A DNA stretch of 44,235 nt from Armatimonadota bacterium. GTDB lineage: Bacteria > Armatimonadota > UBA5829 > JAUSEB01. Below the pieces are notes generated by a model. The model made no database searches, was not told the origin of the DNA, and saw only the letters and a program-made list of their open reading frames with translations. The translations under genes were made by a program, and so were the position numbers. Shown piece after piece: positions 15,501 through 20,882 of this stretch. The stretch's first letter is position 1, and every line of letters begins with the position of its first letter. Location: assembly GCA_030649165.1 (NCBI GenBank), contig JAUSGG010000192.1, forward strand, positions 1 through 44,235. Direction: 5' to 3'.

Positions 15501-17021
15501 ACCTGCGCCGATAACACGCAGCAGCGGATCAAGGATCTCATCGAGGAGCATAACCTGAACCGGCTTGTGGTCGCGTCGTGCACGCCGCGGACCCACGAGC
15601 CGCTTTTCCGCGAAACGGCCCGCGAGTGCGGCCTGAACCCGTTTCTGGTCGATATGGCGAACATCCGGGACCAGTGCTCGTGGGTCCACTCGAACGATCA
15701 CGAGGCCGCGACCGAGAAGTCGATCGACCTGGTGCGGATGGCGGTGGCGAGGACGGCGCGACTCGGTTCGCTTATCACCGAGGATCTGCCTGTGATCCAG
15801 TCCGGGCTGGTACTCGGCGGCGGGCCGAGCGGAATGACGGCCGCGCTTTCCCTGGCCAACCAGGGCTACAGGACACATCTTGTCGAAAAGTCGGACAAGC
15901 TTGGCGGCCGGCTCGCGGGGGCCACGCGCGATGATTTGTCGGCCAAGATCGCGGAGCATCCGTTGATTACCGTGTACCTGTCGTCGCAGCTCGTGACGCT
16001 GCAAGGGCACGTCGGCAACTTCCTGGGCGAAGTGAAGACGCCGGATGGTATCAAGTCCGTCGCACATGGCGCGCTGCTGATCGCCACGGGTGGGATCGAG
16101 CGCAAGCCGGAGGATTACCTGTACGGCAAGGACTCCCGCGTGATGACGCAGCGCGAGCTTGAGGACAAGCTGGCGGCGGGATCGCTCAATCTGCCCGAAA
16201 GGGCGGTAGTCGGAATGATCCAGTGCGTGGGATCGCGAAACGAGGAGCGGCCTTACTGCAGCCGGTCGTGCTGCACGGAGGCGGTCAGAAACGCAATCCG
16301 CGTAAAGGAGATGCGGCCCGACGCTAACGTGGTGGTGCTTTATCGCGATATGCGCACCTACGGCGCGAACGAGCTTTACTACCAGAAGGCGCGCGAAATG
16401 GGCGTGATTTTCATCAGGTACGAGCCCGACGCGCCGCCCGAGGTGACCGGCGGAGAGAAACCGGTTCTCAGGTTCGTTGAGCCGGAACTGGGGCTTCCGG
16501 TGCAGTTGAGCCTCGACCTGCTGGCGCTCTCGACAGGCACATCGCCCGCCCTGGACAACAAGGAGGTTTCCGACCTGGCCAAGATCCCGCTGAATAACGA
16601 CGGGTTCTTCCTTGAGGCGCACGTAAAGCTGCGGCCCGTGGACTTCGCCTCGGAGGGGATATTCCTGTGCGGAAGCGCGCATTCGCCGAAGACGACCGCG
16701 GAGAACATGCAGCAGGGCCGCGCCGCCGCGGGTCGCGCCGCGACGATACTGAGCAAGAAGAGTATGACGGTCGGCGGCATGGTGAGCCAGGTGGACGTGC
16801 GCAAATGCGTATCGTGCCTGACGTGCGTTCGACTCTGCCCATTCGGCGCGCCGGAAGTCAGCCCGAACAACGGCAAGAACCGCGTGGAGATACAGGTGGC
16901 CAAGTGCATGGGCTGTGGAAGCTGCGCGTCCGAATGCCCGGCGAAGGCGATTCAACTCTCGCATTTCATGGACGCGCAGGTAGCCGCCGCGATCGAAGCG
17001 TTGCTGGAGGTAACGGTGTAA
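12573..17021 (+). CDS. hdrA: HdrA-GltD-HdrA fusion flavoprotein
   Basis: 1482 aa, more than twice a standard HdrA. Domains in order: HdrA-type FAD site (CGGGIAGIQSSLDLANSG, about 15-32) with GDCATC and a ferredoxin motif CNSCGDCQKVCPV (about 115-127); then a complete GltD/NfnB-like insert, with its cysteine head (CKTACPAGVNAHGY near 165, CGRICNHPCEDGC near 204), FAD motif VIGAGPAGLTAAYDL (about 259) and NAD(P)H motif VVVIGGGSVAMDVA (about 389) up to about 570. The first HdrA part then resumes (CEICSECQECVKACGAKAI near 640, IQCVGSRD near 735). A second HdrA unit follows: CHCGIN (about 943), SCTPRTHEPLFRE (about 1002), FAD motif VLGGGPSGMTAA (about 1081) and two C-terminal [4Fe-4S] motifs (about 1412 and 1445). 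It predicts three flavins and many clusters. This is the only GltD module in the block. Confidence 0.88.
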   Translation: MMQSNEQKNLIGAVMVCGGGIAGIQSSLDLANSGYKVYMVEKSPSIGGKMAQLDKTFPTGDCATCVISPKLVEAVRNLNIEILTQSEIEEMDGEPGNFRVKIRQKARYVDIAKCNSCGDCQKVCPVRVPDGFNRGLSVTTAIRKVYPQAAPNAFLIEKGDGKSPCKTACPAGVNAHGYVALIAKGKFAEALALERQRNPFPAICGRICNHPCEDGCLRKGIDGAIAICGLKRFLSDYELEHGMAPPPEVKEKRPEKVAVIGAGPAGLTAAYDLALMGYGVTVFEASSTAGGMLSAAIPEYRLPREAIQADVEYIRRSGVEIVTNTRLGEDISLDDLREKGFGAALLAVGASRGRMLNIPGADLTGVVNGLDFLRDVSLGKETNVAGRVVVIGGGSVAMDVARTAVRLGARSVRVACIESREEMPAHKEEVAATEAEILAAEAGPASAAKDSPMLCRRSPARVTGENGRVTGIEFIRVKHMKFDEEGRLSLETEPGTEMIVPADTVIMAIGQATDAALLEGMGLRLTGRGAADADPVTMETNLPGVFAAGDLVSGPSLAVMAIGAGHEAATSIDRYLRGEDLREGRKQVEVKTIETPRKVTDPQPRIPMPEVAVAERIRGFAEVELGYTEEMAVREAERCLHCEICSECQECVKACGAKAIDHDEQDHEREIEVGAIILAPGYEEFDARLRGEFGFGRYKNVVTNVQFERMLSASGPFGGHLQRLSDGREPKRIAFIQCVGSRDAMNGRAYCSSVCCMAAIKEAVVARSHVPELETTIFYTDIRAFGKDFDRYYERAKADGVRFVRSTPSRIVEVPGSKDLRISHIRDGQPVDEEFDLVVLSTGIRPSDEALRTAAAVGVELNECGFCKSDEAATVATSRQGVYVAGAFQEPKDIPETVAQASAAAAMAMELLSPARGTMVTEKIYPPEHDFTDAIPRIGVFVCHCGINISSVVDVERVVEAAGGMPFVAHAESNIYTCADNTQQRIKDLIEEHNLNRLVVASCTPRTHEPLFRETARECGLNPFLVDMANIRDQCSWVHSNDHEAATEKSIDLVRMAVARTARLGSLITEDLPVIQSGLVLGGGPSGMTAALSLANQGYRTHLVEKSDKLGGRLAGATRDDLSAKIAEHPLITVYLSSQLVTLQGHVGNFLGEVKTPDGIKSVAHGALLIATGGIERKPEDYLYGKDSRVMTQRELEDKLAAGSLNLPERAVVGMIQCVGSRNEERPYCSRSCCTEAVRNAIRVKEMRPDANVVVLYRDMRTYGANELYYQKAREMGVIFIRYEPDAPPEVTGGEKPVLRFVEPELGLPVQLSLDLLALSTGTSPALDNKEVSDLAKIPLNNDGFFLEAHVKLRPVDFASEGIFLCGSAHSPKTTAENMQQGRAAAGRAATILSKKSMTVGGMVSQVDVRKCVSCLTCVRLCPFGAPEVSPNNGKNRVEIQVAKCMGCGSCASECPAKAIQLSHFMDAQVAAAIEALLEVTV

Positions 17022-17103
17022 GAGTGATTCGTGGTTAGTGGTTCGTGATTAGTGGCAGAGGCGCTGTCTTCCCCACTAACCACTAACCACTAACCACTCC
17101 ATC
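17022..17103. repeat. ACTAACC hairpin element, copy 1
   Basis: Imperfect 7-bp units (ACTAACC) form the right arm, and their complement GGTTAGTG forms the left arm, with a loop around CAGAGGCGCTGTC. It directly follows the hdrA stop codon. A near-identical copy follows the DivIC-like gene at 20800-20881. It can fold into a stem of about 25 bp but has no T-run. Confidence 0.75.
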
Positions 17104-17127
17104 GGAGATGGATATGTCATGGCTCTA

Positions 17128-17154
17128 TCCCTCCAGGTATTCTACCTGGAGGGA
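17128..17154. repeat. CCCTCCAGGTA palindrome carrying a Shine-Dalgarno sequence, copy 1
   Basis: Perfect 12-bp stem TCCCTCCAGGTA / TACCTGGAGGGA with a TTC loop, 34 bases before the mvhD start. It sits inside a longer in-frame stretch starting at ATG 17119 that I regard as leader, not protein. The family recurs before pta and before the small secreted gene at 39467. Confidence 0.75.
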
Positions 17155-17187
17155 GAAGACTCTGTGGTTAAAGAAAGGCTGTTAGAC

Positions 17188-17613
17188 ATGGCATTTGAGC
17201 CTAAAATACTCGCTCTCTGCTGTCATTACTGCGCTTATGCCGCCGCGGATTTGGCGGGGTCGATGCGCGCTCAATACCCACCGAACGTGCGGGTGCTCAG
17301 GCTGCCGTGCACCGGGAAGCTGGACACGGGCTACATCCTGCGCGCGTTCGAGAGGGGCATCGACGGTATCATCGTGGCCGGATGCCTCGAAGGCGGCTGC
17401 CACTTCCAGGAGGGCAACCTGCGGGCGAGGAAGCGCGTCACGCTCGTGCGCGAGCTCATGGCGGAAGCCGGCCTGGAGCAGGAGAGGCTGGAGATGTTCA
17501 ACCTGTCGTCCGCGCAGGGGCAGACGTTCGCGGACATCGTCGAGATGATGACCGGCCGGATTAAGGAGTTGGGCCCGAGTCCGTTAAGGGAAAAGGTAGC
17601 GGTTGGTGGTTAG
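17188..17613 (+). CDS. mvhD: MvhD hydrogenase iron-sulfur (delta) subunit
   Basis: 141 aa, the normal size of MvhD, which passes electrons between HdrA and a partner enzyme. The N-terminal motif ILALCCHYCAYAAADLAG is complete, as are PCTGKLDTGYILRAFERG and GCLEGGCHFQEGN. It is therefore the canonical copy, unlike the gene at 4108. The ATG at 17188 fits the conserved family start and has AAGAAAGG 7 bases upstream; an ATG at 17119 would add 23 residues translated from the palindromic repeat and is rejected. It lies between hdrA and metV, as expected for an HdrABC-MvhD-MetFV complex. Confidence 0.9.
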   Translation: MAFEPKILALCCHYCAYAAADLAGSMRAQYPPNVRVLRLPCTGKLDTGYILRAFERGIDGIIVAGCLEGGCHFQEGNLRARKRVTLVRELMAEAGLEQERLEMFNLSSAQGQTFADIVEMMTGRIKELGPSPLREKVAVGG

Positions 17614-17621
17614 TGGTTGGC

Positions 17622-17669
17622 CCTGTCCGACCCGTCCGACTCATCCGACTCTTTCGACTCCTCCGACTC
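17622..17669. repeat. 9-bp tandem array (CTCCTCCGA type)
   Basis: Five diverged units: CCTGTCCGA, CCCGTCCGA, CTCATCCGA, CTCTTTCGA, CTCCTCCGA. It ends a few bases before the metV ribosome-binding site. The unit is the reverse complement of the array inside the glutamate synthase gene. Confidence 0.8.
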
Positions 17670-17684
17670 GATAGGAGAAAAATA

Positions 17685-18371
17685 ATGATCGTTGCGCATC
17701 GGAAGAACATACAGGATTTGAAGGCCATTTTGGCCCCGCATAAGAAGATACTAGTGCTTGGCTGCGGCGGGTGCGTCACCGTCTGCCTGGCGGGCGGCGA
17801 GCGAGAGGTCGGGATGATCAGCTCCGCCCTCCGCATCGCCTACCGCGTTGACGGCGATGAGCACGAGATACACGAAACCACCATCGAGCGCCAGTGCGAG
17901 AACCAGTTCATCGAGGAAATCCTGCCGAAGGTGCAGGAAGTCGATGCCGTGCTCTCGCTCGCCTGTGGCGCCGGGGTGCAGTCAATCGCCGAGCGATACC
18001 CCAACAAACCGGTCTACCCGGGCGTTGACACCAAGTTCATCGGCATCCTTCAGGAGCAGGGTATCTGGACTGAGAAGTGCGCCGCGTGCGGGCAGTGTAT
18101 CGTCGGCTTCTACGGCGCCGTATGCCCCCTCACCCGCTGCTCGAAAGCCCAGGTTGACGGCCCCTGCGGCGGCGCGCGCAACGGCAAATGCGAAGTCTCC
18201 CCCGAAATCGACTGCGGCTGGCAGCTAATCTACGACCGACTGAAAGCAATCGGCCAGCTCGACCGGCTTCTCGATCCGGCCCCGCTGACTGATTGGTCCA
18301 AGAGCCACGAAGGCGGCTGCAGGAAAGTTGTGCGGGAGGATCAGAGGGTGAAGACGCCGACAAGTGGTTAG
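17685..18371 (+). CDS. metV: MetV-like methylenetetrahydrofolate reductase C-terminal protein
   Basis: 228 aa of the MTHFR C-terminal family (MetV), a zinc and iron-sulfur protein that pairs with MetF in the acetogen-type reductase. Cysteine motifs: GCGGCVTVCLAGG (about 27-39), CAACGQC (about 132-138) and CPLTRCSK followed by GPCGGARNGKCEV (about 159-171), the hallmark of the family. The ATG at 17685 follows AGGAGA by 6 bases; upstream codons of the same frame come from the 9-bp repeat array and are not protein. Last gene of the redox block, followed by a strong terminator at 18399. MetF is 13 kb upstream, separated by the glutamate synthase and Hdr genes. Confidence 0.88.
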   Translation: MIVAHRKNIQDLKAILAPHKKILVLGCGGCVTVCLAGGEREVGMISSALRIAYRVDGDEHEIHETTIERQCENQFIEEILPKVQEVDAVLSLACGAGVQSIAERYPNKPVYPGVDTKFIGILQEQGIWTEKCAACGQCIVGFYGAVCPLTRCSKAQVDGPCGGARNGKCEVSPEIDCGWQLIYDRLKAIGQLDRLLDPAPLTDWSKSHEGGCRKVVREDQRVKTPTSG

Positions 18372-18398
18372 CGGTTTGTGACCGGTATGAGATTGCAG

Positions 18399-18440
18399 CG
18401 GGGAGGCTTCCTTAAGCGGAATGCCTCCCCGATTTGTTTA
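18399..18440 (+). terminator. Intrinsic terminator of the redox block
   Basis: Perfect 9-bp stem CGGGGAGGC (18399-18407) / GCCTCCCCG (18423-18431), 15-base loop, then the T-rich tail ATTTGTTTA. It lies 28 bases after metV. Confidence 0.85.
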
Positions 18441-18452
18441 GCTGCTCTTTGA

Positions 18453-18481
18453 TTGTGCATCACGAGCGACGGCGCTACAAT
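18453..18481 (+). promoter_or_regulatory. Possible promoter of the deoxyribosyltransferase-like gene
   Basis: TTGTGC (18453-18458), 17-base spacer, TACAAT (18476-18481). It is placed between the terminator and the next gene, whose start is 30 bases downstream. The -35 is weak. Confidence 0.45.
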
Positions 18482-18510
18482 GTCCCCGGAACATAACGGA
18501 GGTGGGCAGC

Positions 18511-19500
18511 ATGGAATGTCATATATGCCACAACACTGAGGCGAATGAGGAGATCGATCACCATGGCAAGGGCACGCGCCGCGTGTACTGCGACACATGC
18601 GGAACTTACTTGATGACGCGTCGGGTGTTTCAATTCCTAAGTAATTACCTGCCGGAAGATATGAGAAAGGTCGCCCGGTGGCTTTACAATACACGGGACG
18701 AAGGCGAGCGATTTCTAAGCAACGAGCCCTTGTCACTTGAGGATGCGTGGAAAGGCAAAGCTCTAGATCTAAAGAACGCGGGCAATCTTTATATGGACGA
18801 TGGGGCGGCACTGGAGAAGTATGAAAGTGCAATTAGCAGGATAGCGGCGGCAACGCGAAAGTTCGGCCAACGCTTTACACTTCGAGATGACCGATGGCTT
18901 GTGCCGACGATAGACGACCAAGAGGCCGACAGCGTCGTGCAACTGTTGGTCAGCGAAGGCTATCTCGCTGGCGCGAAAGGTTCAGCGATCAAGGACCCCT
19001 TCACTTTCTTTCTGATGCCCAAAGGCCTCACCTACGTGGAGAACCTCTCGCGAAAAGCGAGGATACGGGGCAACCGGGTCTTTGTCGCAGCCTGTTTCCA
19101 TGATGATCTGAAGCCCGTCGTCAAAACCATTCGCGACGTCGTGTCAGGACTCGGGTACAATCCCAAGGTTGTCACTGACCCCCATACCAATCTCATCGAC
19201 CTGGAGATTTATGAGCGCATACGAGAGAGTAGGTTCATTGTTGCAGATCTCACGTGCAATAGGCAATCCGTCTACTACGAGGTCGGATTTGCCCACGGTT
19301 TGGGCATCGATGTGGTTCTGGCATGTCAGCATGACCATTTCGAGGATAAGTCAGACGATTCCAAGTGGGTGCACTTCGACCTGAACCACCGTAGCGTTCT
19401 AGTGTGGAAAGACTATGACGAGCTCGCCAAGATGCTTCGACAGCACATCTGGCAAGTGTTCGGACGCGTGGGTGATTCTGCTAGCCCGCCAACGATTTGA
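18511..19500 (+). CDS. Zinc-ribbon protein with nucleoside 2-deoxyribosyltransferase/TIR-like domain
   Basis: 329 aa. A zinc ribbon is suggested by Cys3-x2-Cys6 and Cys27-x2-Cys30 (CHIC, CDTC). The middle (about 35-185) is not recognised. The C-terminal domain (about 190-320) begins RVFVAACFHDDLKPV and has FIVADLTCNRQSVYYEVGFA, which matches the pattern ADLT-x-N-x-YYE-x-G-x-AH of NDT-like nucleotide- or NAD-binding domains; the Glu in YYEVG is the likely catalytic residue. Such domains occur in phage-defence effectors, so a defence role is possible but not shown. GGAGGTG 6 bases before ATG 18511 fixes the start. Codon use is less GC-biased than in its neighbours, and the gene abuts the GxxExxY repeat cassette, both suggesting transfer. 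Confidence 0.65.
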   Translation: MECHICHNTEANEEIDHHGKGTRRVYCDTCGTYLMTRRVFQFLSNYLPEDMRKVARWLYNTRDEGERFLSNEPLSLEDAWKGKALDLKNAGNLYMDDGAALEKYESAISRIAAATRKFGQRFTLRDDRWLVPTIDDQEADSVVQLLVSEGYLAGAKGSAIKDPFTFFLMPKGLTYVENLSRKARIRGNRVFVAACFHDDLKPVVKTIRDVVSGLGYNPKVVTDPHTNLIDLEIYERIRESRFIVADLTCNRQSVYYEVGFAHGLGIDVVLACQHDHFEDKSDDSKWVHFDLNHRSVLVWKDYDELAKMLRQHIWQVFGRVGDSASPPTI

Positions 19501-19637
19501 ACCACAGATTAGGATGATTCCTCTGATTTCGCCGATGGCGGTTGGCAGTCGCTCTTACCCACCCCCGACAGGTCCTTCAGATTCGTTTCACGGACCACCA
19601 TTTGTGAAATCCCGCTAATCTGAGAAATCTGTGGTTC
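19499..19637. repeat. GAACCACAGATT element, left copy flanking the GxxExxY gene
   Basis: 139 bp beginning GAACCACAGATTAGGATGAT and ending GAAATCTGTGGTTC, so the ends are inverted repeats. The left end overlaps the TGA of the upstream gene and the right end overlaps the stop codon of the GxxExxY gene. It matches 20045-20166 at both ends and in blocks between. Confidence 0.75.
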
Positions 19638-20022
19638 AATCCTCCCCTCCGCGGCCAACCACCCTCTCCACCTCCAGAGATTTGCCGCCGAAGTTCACTA
19701 GCAAGCCAACGCGGCAGCCTGACGCTTTGACATAGGACAGCGTCTGCACAAAGTGCACCGGTTCCAGCTTGTCGCGTGCCTTGAGCTCGACGAGACAGTC
19801 CGAGACAACAAAATCAACTCGCTTCTTGCCGGCCTCCATGTTCCTGTAGTGTACGGTTATCCAAGCTTCGCGCGCGAAGTCCAGCCCCGCCGCCTGCAAC
19901 TCCAGGGCAAGCGCGCGCTGATAGATGACTTCCTCGAACCCAGGACCAAGACCGCGGTGCACCGCCTGGCAGCAACCGATTATCTTGTAGGTGAGAGGGT
20001 CGTCTTGTTTGCTGAAGGTCAT
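19636..20022 (-). CDS. GxxExxY protein (PD-(D/E)XK-like)
   Basis: 128 aa. The family signature is clear: GPGFEEVIYQRAL contains G-x2-E-x2-Y (about 26-34), followed by VDFVVSDCLVELKA (about 69-82), the D...E-x-K core of the PD-(D/E)XK nuclease fold. These proteins are widespread, often multicopy, and without an agreed function. GAGGAG 9 bases before ATG 20022 supports the start. The gene points opposite to its neighbours and is enclosed by two copies of one repeat with terminal inverted repeats, its stop codon being formed partly by the repeat end. That arrangement looks like a movable cassette. Confidence 0.85.
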   Translation of the reverse strand: MTFSKQDDPLTYKIIGCCQAVHRGLGPGFEEVIYQRALALELQAAGLDFAREAWITVHYRNMEAGKKRVDFVVSDCLVELKARDKLEPVHFVQTLSYVKASGCRVGLLVNFGGKSLEVERVVGRGGED

Positions 20023-20044
20023 CGTCGCGTTCTCCTCAGTTCTT

Positions 20045-20166
20045 GAACCACAGATTAGGATGATTCCCCGGATTCCGCAGATGGTGGTTAGCCGTCACTC
20101 TTACTGCTTCCCCAATAGGTTCTTCAAATTCGTCTCGCCAACCGCCATCTGTGAAATCTGTGGTTC
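20045..20166. repeat. GAACCACAGATT element, right copy flanking the GxxExxY gene
   Basis: 122 bp, same ends and orientation as 19499-19637 (GAACCACAGATTAGGATGAT ... GAAATCTGTGGTTC). It starts 23 bases upstream of the GxxExxY start codon. Confidence 0.75.
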
Positions 20167-20214
20167 AGCCGGTCTCCGCACCGATTATAGCCCGTCCGCT
20201 TACACAGCACAATC

Positions 20215-20257
20215 GGCGTTCATCCGTGCTAATCCGCGTTCATCTGCGTTCTCCCTT
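20215..20257. repeat. ATCCGTGCTAATCCGCGTTC tandem-type repeat
   Basis: Imperfect units of about 11 bases around GTTCATCCGTGCTAATCCG. The complement appears at 3330-3355, 3883-3914 and 44029-44063. Confidence 0.55.
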
Positions 20258-20287
20258 AACCACCCCGCGACTCCTCAAAAAAACCTC

Positions 20288-20316
20288 TGGACAAATCCGC
20301 TTGCTTGCCTTAAACT
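20288..20316 (+). promoter_or_regulatory. Promoter of the DivIC-like gene
   Basis: TGGACA (20288-20293), 17-base spacer, TAAACT (20311-20316). The start codon is 56 bases downstream of the -10. Confidence 0.6.
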
Positions 20317-20371
20317 CTGGTATGAAGGATCGCGCCCTGACCTGTCTTCATACGTACGGGAGGCCGGTGAG

Positions 20372-20809
20372 ATGAACGATTGGATGCCGTGTGCAAAGCT
20401 CGATCGACGATCGCCCGCAGCAAAAACGAGGCGGCCTAGAAGAATAGGGCGGGCCTTCGGGCGTCTGCTCGGTCTGGCCCTGCTGATGCTGATTGCCGTG
20501 CTCGTGCTGCGCAAGGTGGCGCGTCCATTTGTCTTCTGTTACCGCGAAGCCCACAGCGTCAACGAACTCAGCCGCGAATTCAAGGAACTGCAGCGGGAAA
20601 ACAGCGAACTCATCCAAAAGAAGATCTACGTGGCCAGCAGGGAGGGCGCGCAGATAGAAGCGCGCAAGCTGGGATGGGTGATGCCGGGGGAGCGGAGCAT
20701 CGTGCTGGAAGACCGGTCCGGCGACTCGGAATCCTCGTCCAAAAAGAAACACGGCGCGTTCCACTGGATAAAGAGCAAGCTGGGGAAACAAGGACATGAG
20801 AGTGGTTAG
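20372..20809 (+). CDS. Septum formation initiator (DivIC/FtsB-like) membrane protein
   Basis: 145 aa. After a basic N-terminus (RRPRRIGRAFGRLL) one transmembrane helix is seen (about 33-50, GLALLMLIAVLVLRK). A coiled coil follows, with NELSREFKELQRENSELIQK (about 65-84), ending in ARKLGWVMPGERSIVL, the typical closing motif of DivIC/FtsB (AR-x-LG-x-x-x-PGE). A lysine- and serine-rich tail completes it. These proteins scaffold the division septum with FtsL/FtsQ. GGGAGG lies 10 bases before ATG 20372; codons upstream in the same frame are repeat DNA. The stop codon lies within the ACTAACC hairpin repeat, so the last residues may be repeat-derived. Confidence 0.75.
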   Translation: MNDWMPCAKLDRRSPAAKTRRPRRIGRAFGRLLGLALLMLIAVLVLRKVARPFVFCYREAHSVNELSREFKELQRENSELIQKKIYVASREGAQIEARKLGWVMPGERSIVLEDRSGDSESSSKKKHGAFHWIKSKLGKQGHESG

Positions 20810-20881
20810 TGGTTCGTGATTCGTGATTAGTGGCAGAGCGCAGTCCCCACTAACCACTAATCACTAACCACGAACCACTCC
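20800..20881. repeat. ACTAACC hairpin element, copy 2
   Basis: Same arms as 17022-17103 (GTGGTTAGTGGTTCGTGAT ... ACTAACCACGAACCACT) with a shorter loop. It overlaps the stop of the DivIC-like gene and ends just before the stop of the convergent glycosidase gene, so it could act as a two-way transcription barrier. Confidence 0.75.
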
Positions 20882-20882
20882 A

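Noticed and set aside
12483-16964. 1493-aa open frame on the minus strand opposite hdrA
   Set aside because: It mirrors hdrA in GC-rich codons, has no family motif and no ribosome-binding site; the plus-strand frame carries unmistakable cofactor motifs.
17119-17187. Upstream ATG extension of mvhD
   Set aside because: It would translate the palindromic repeat; family N-terminus starts at 17188.
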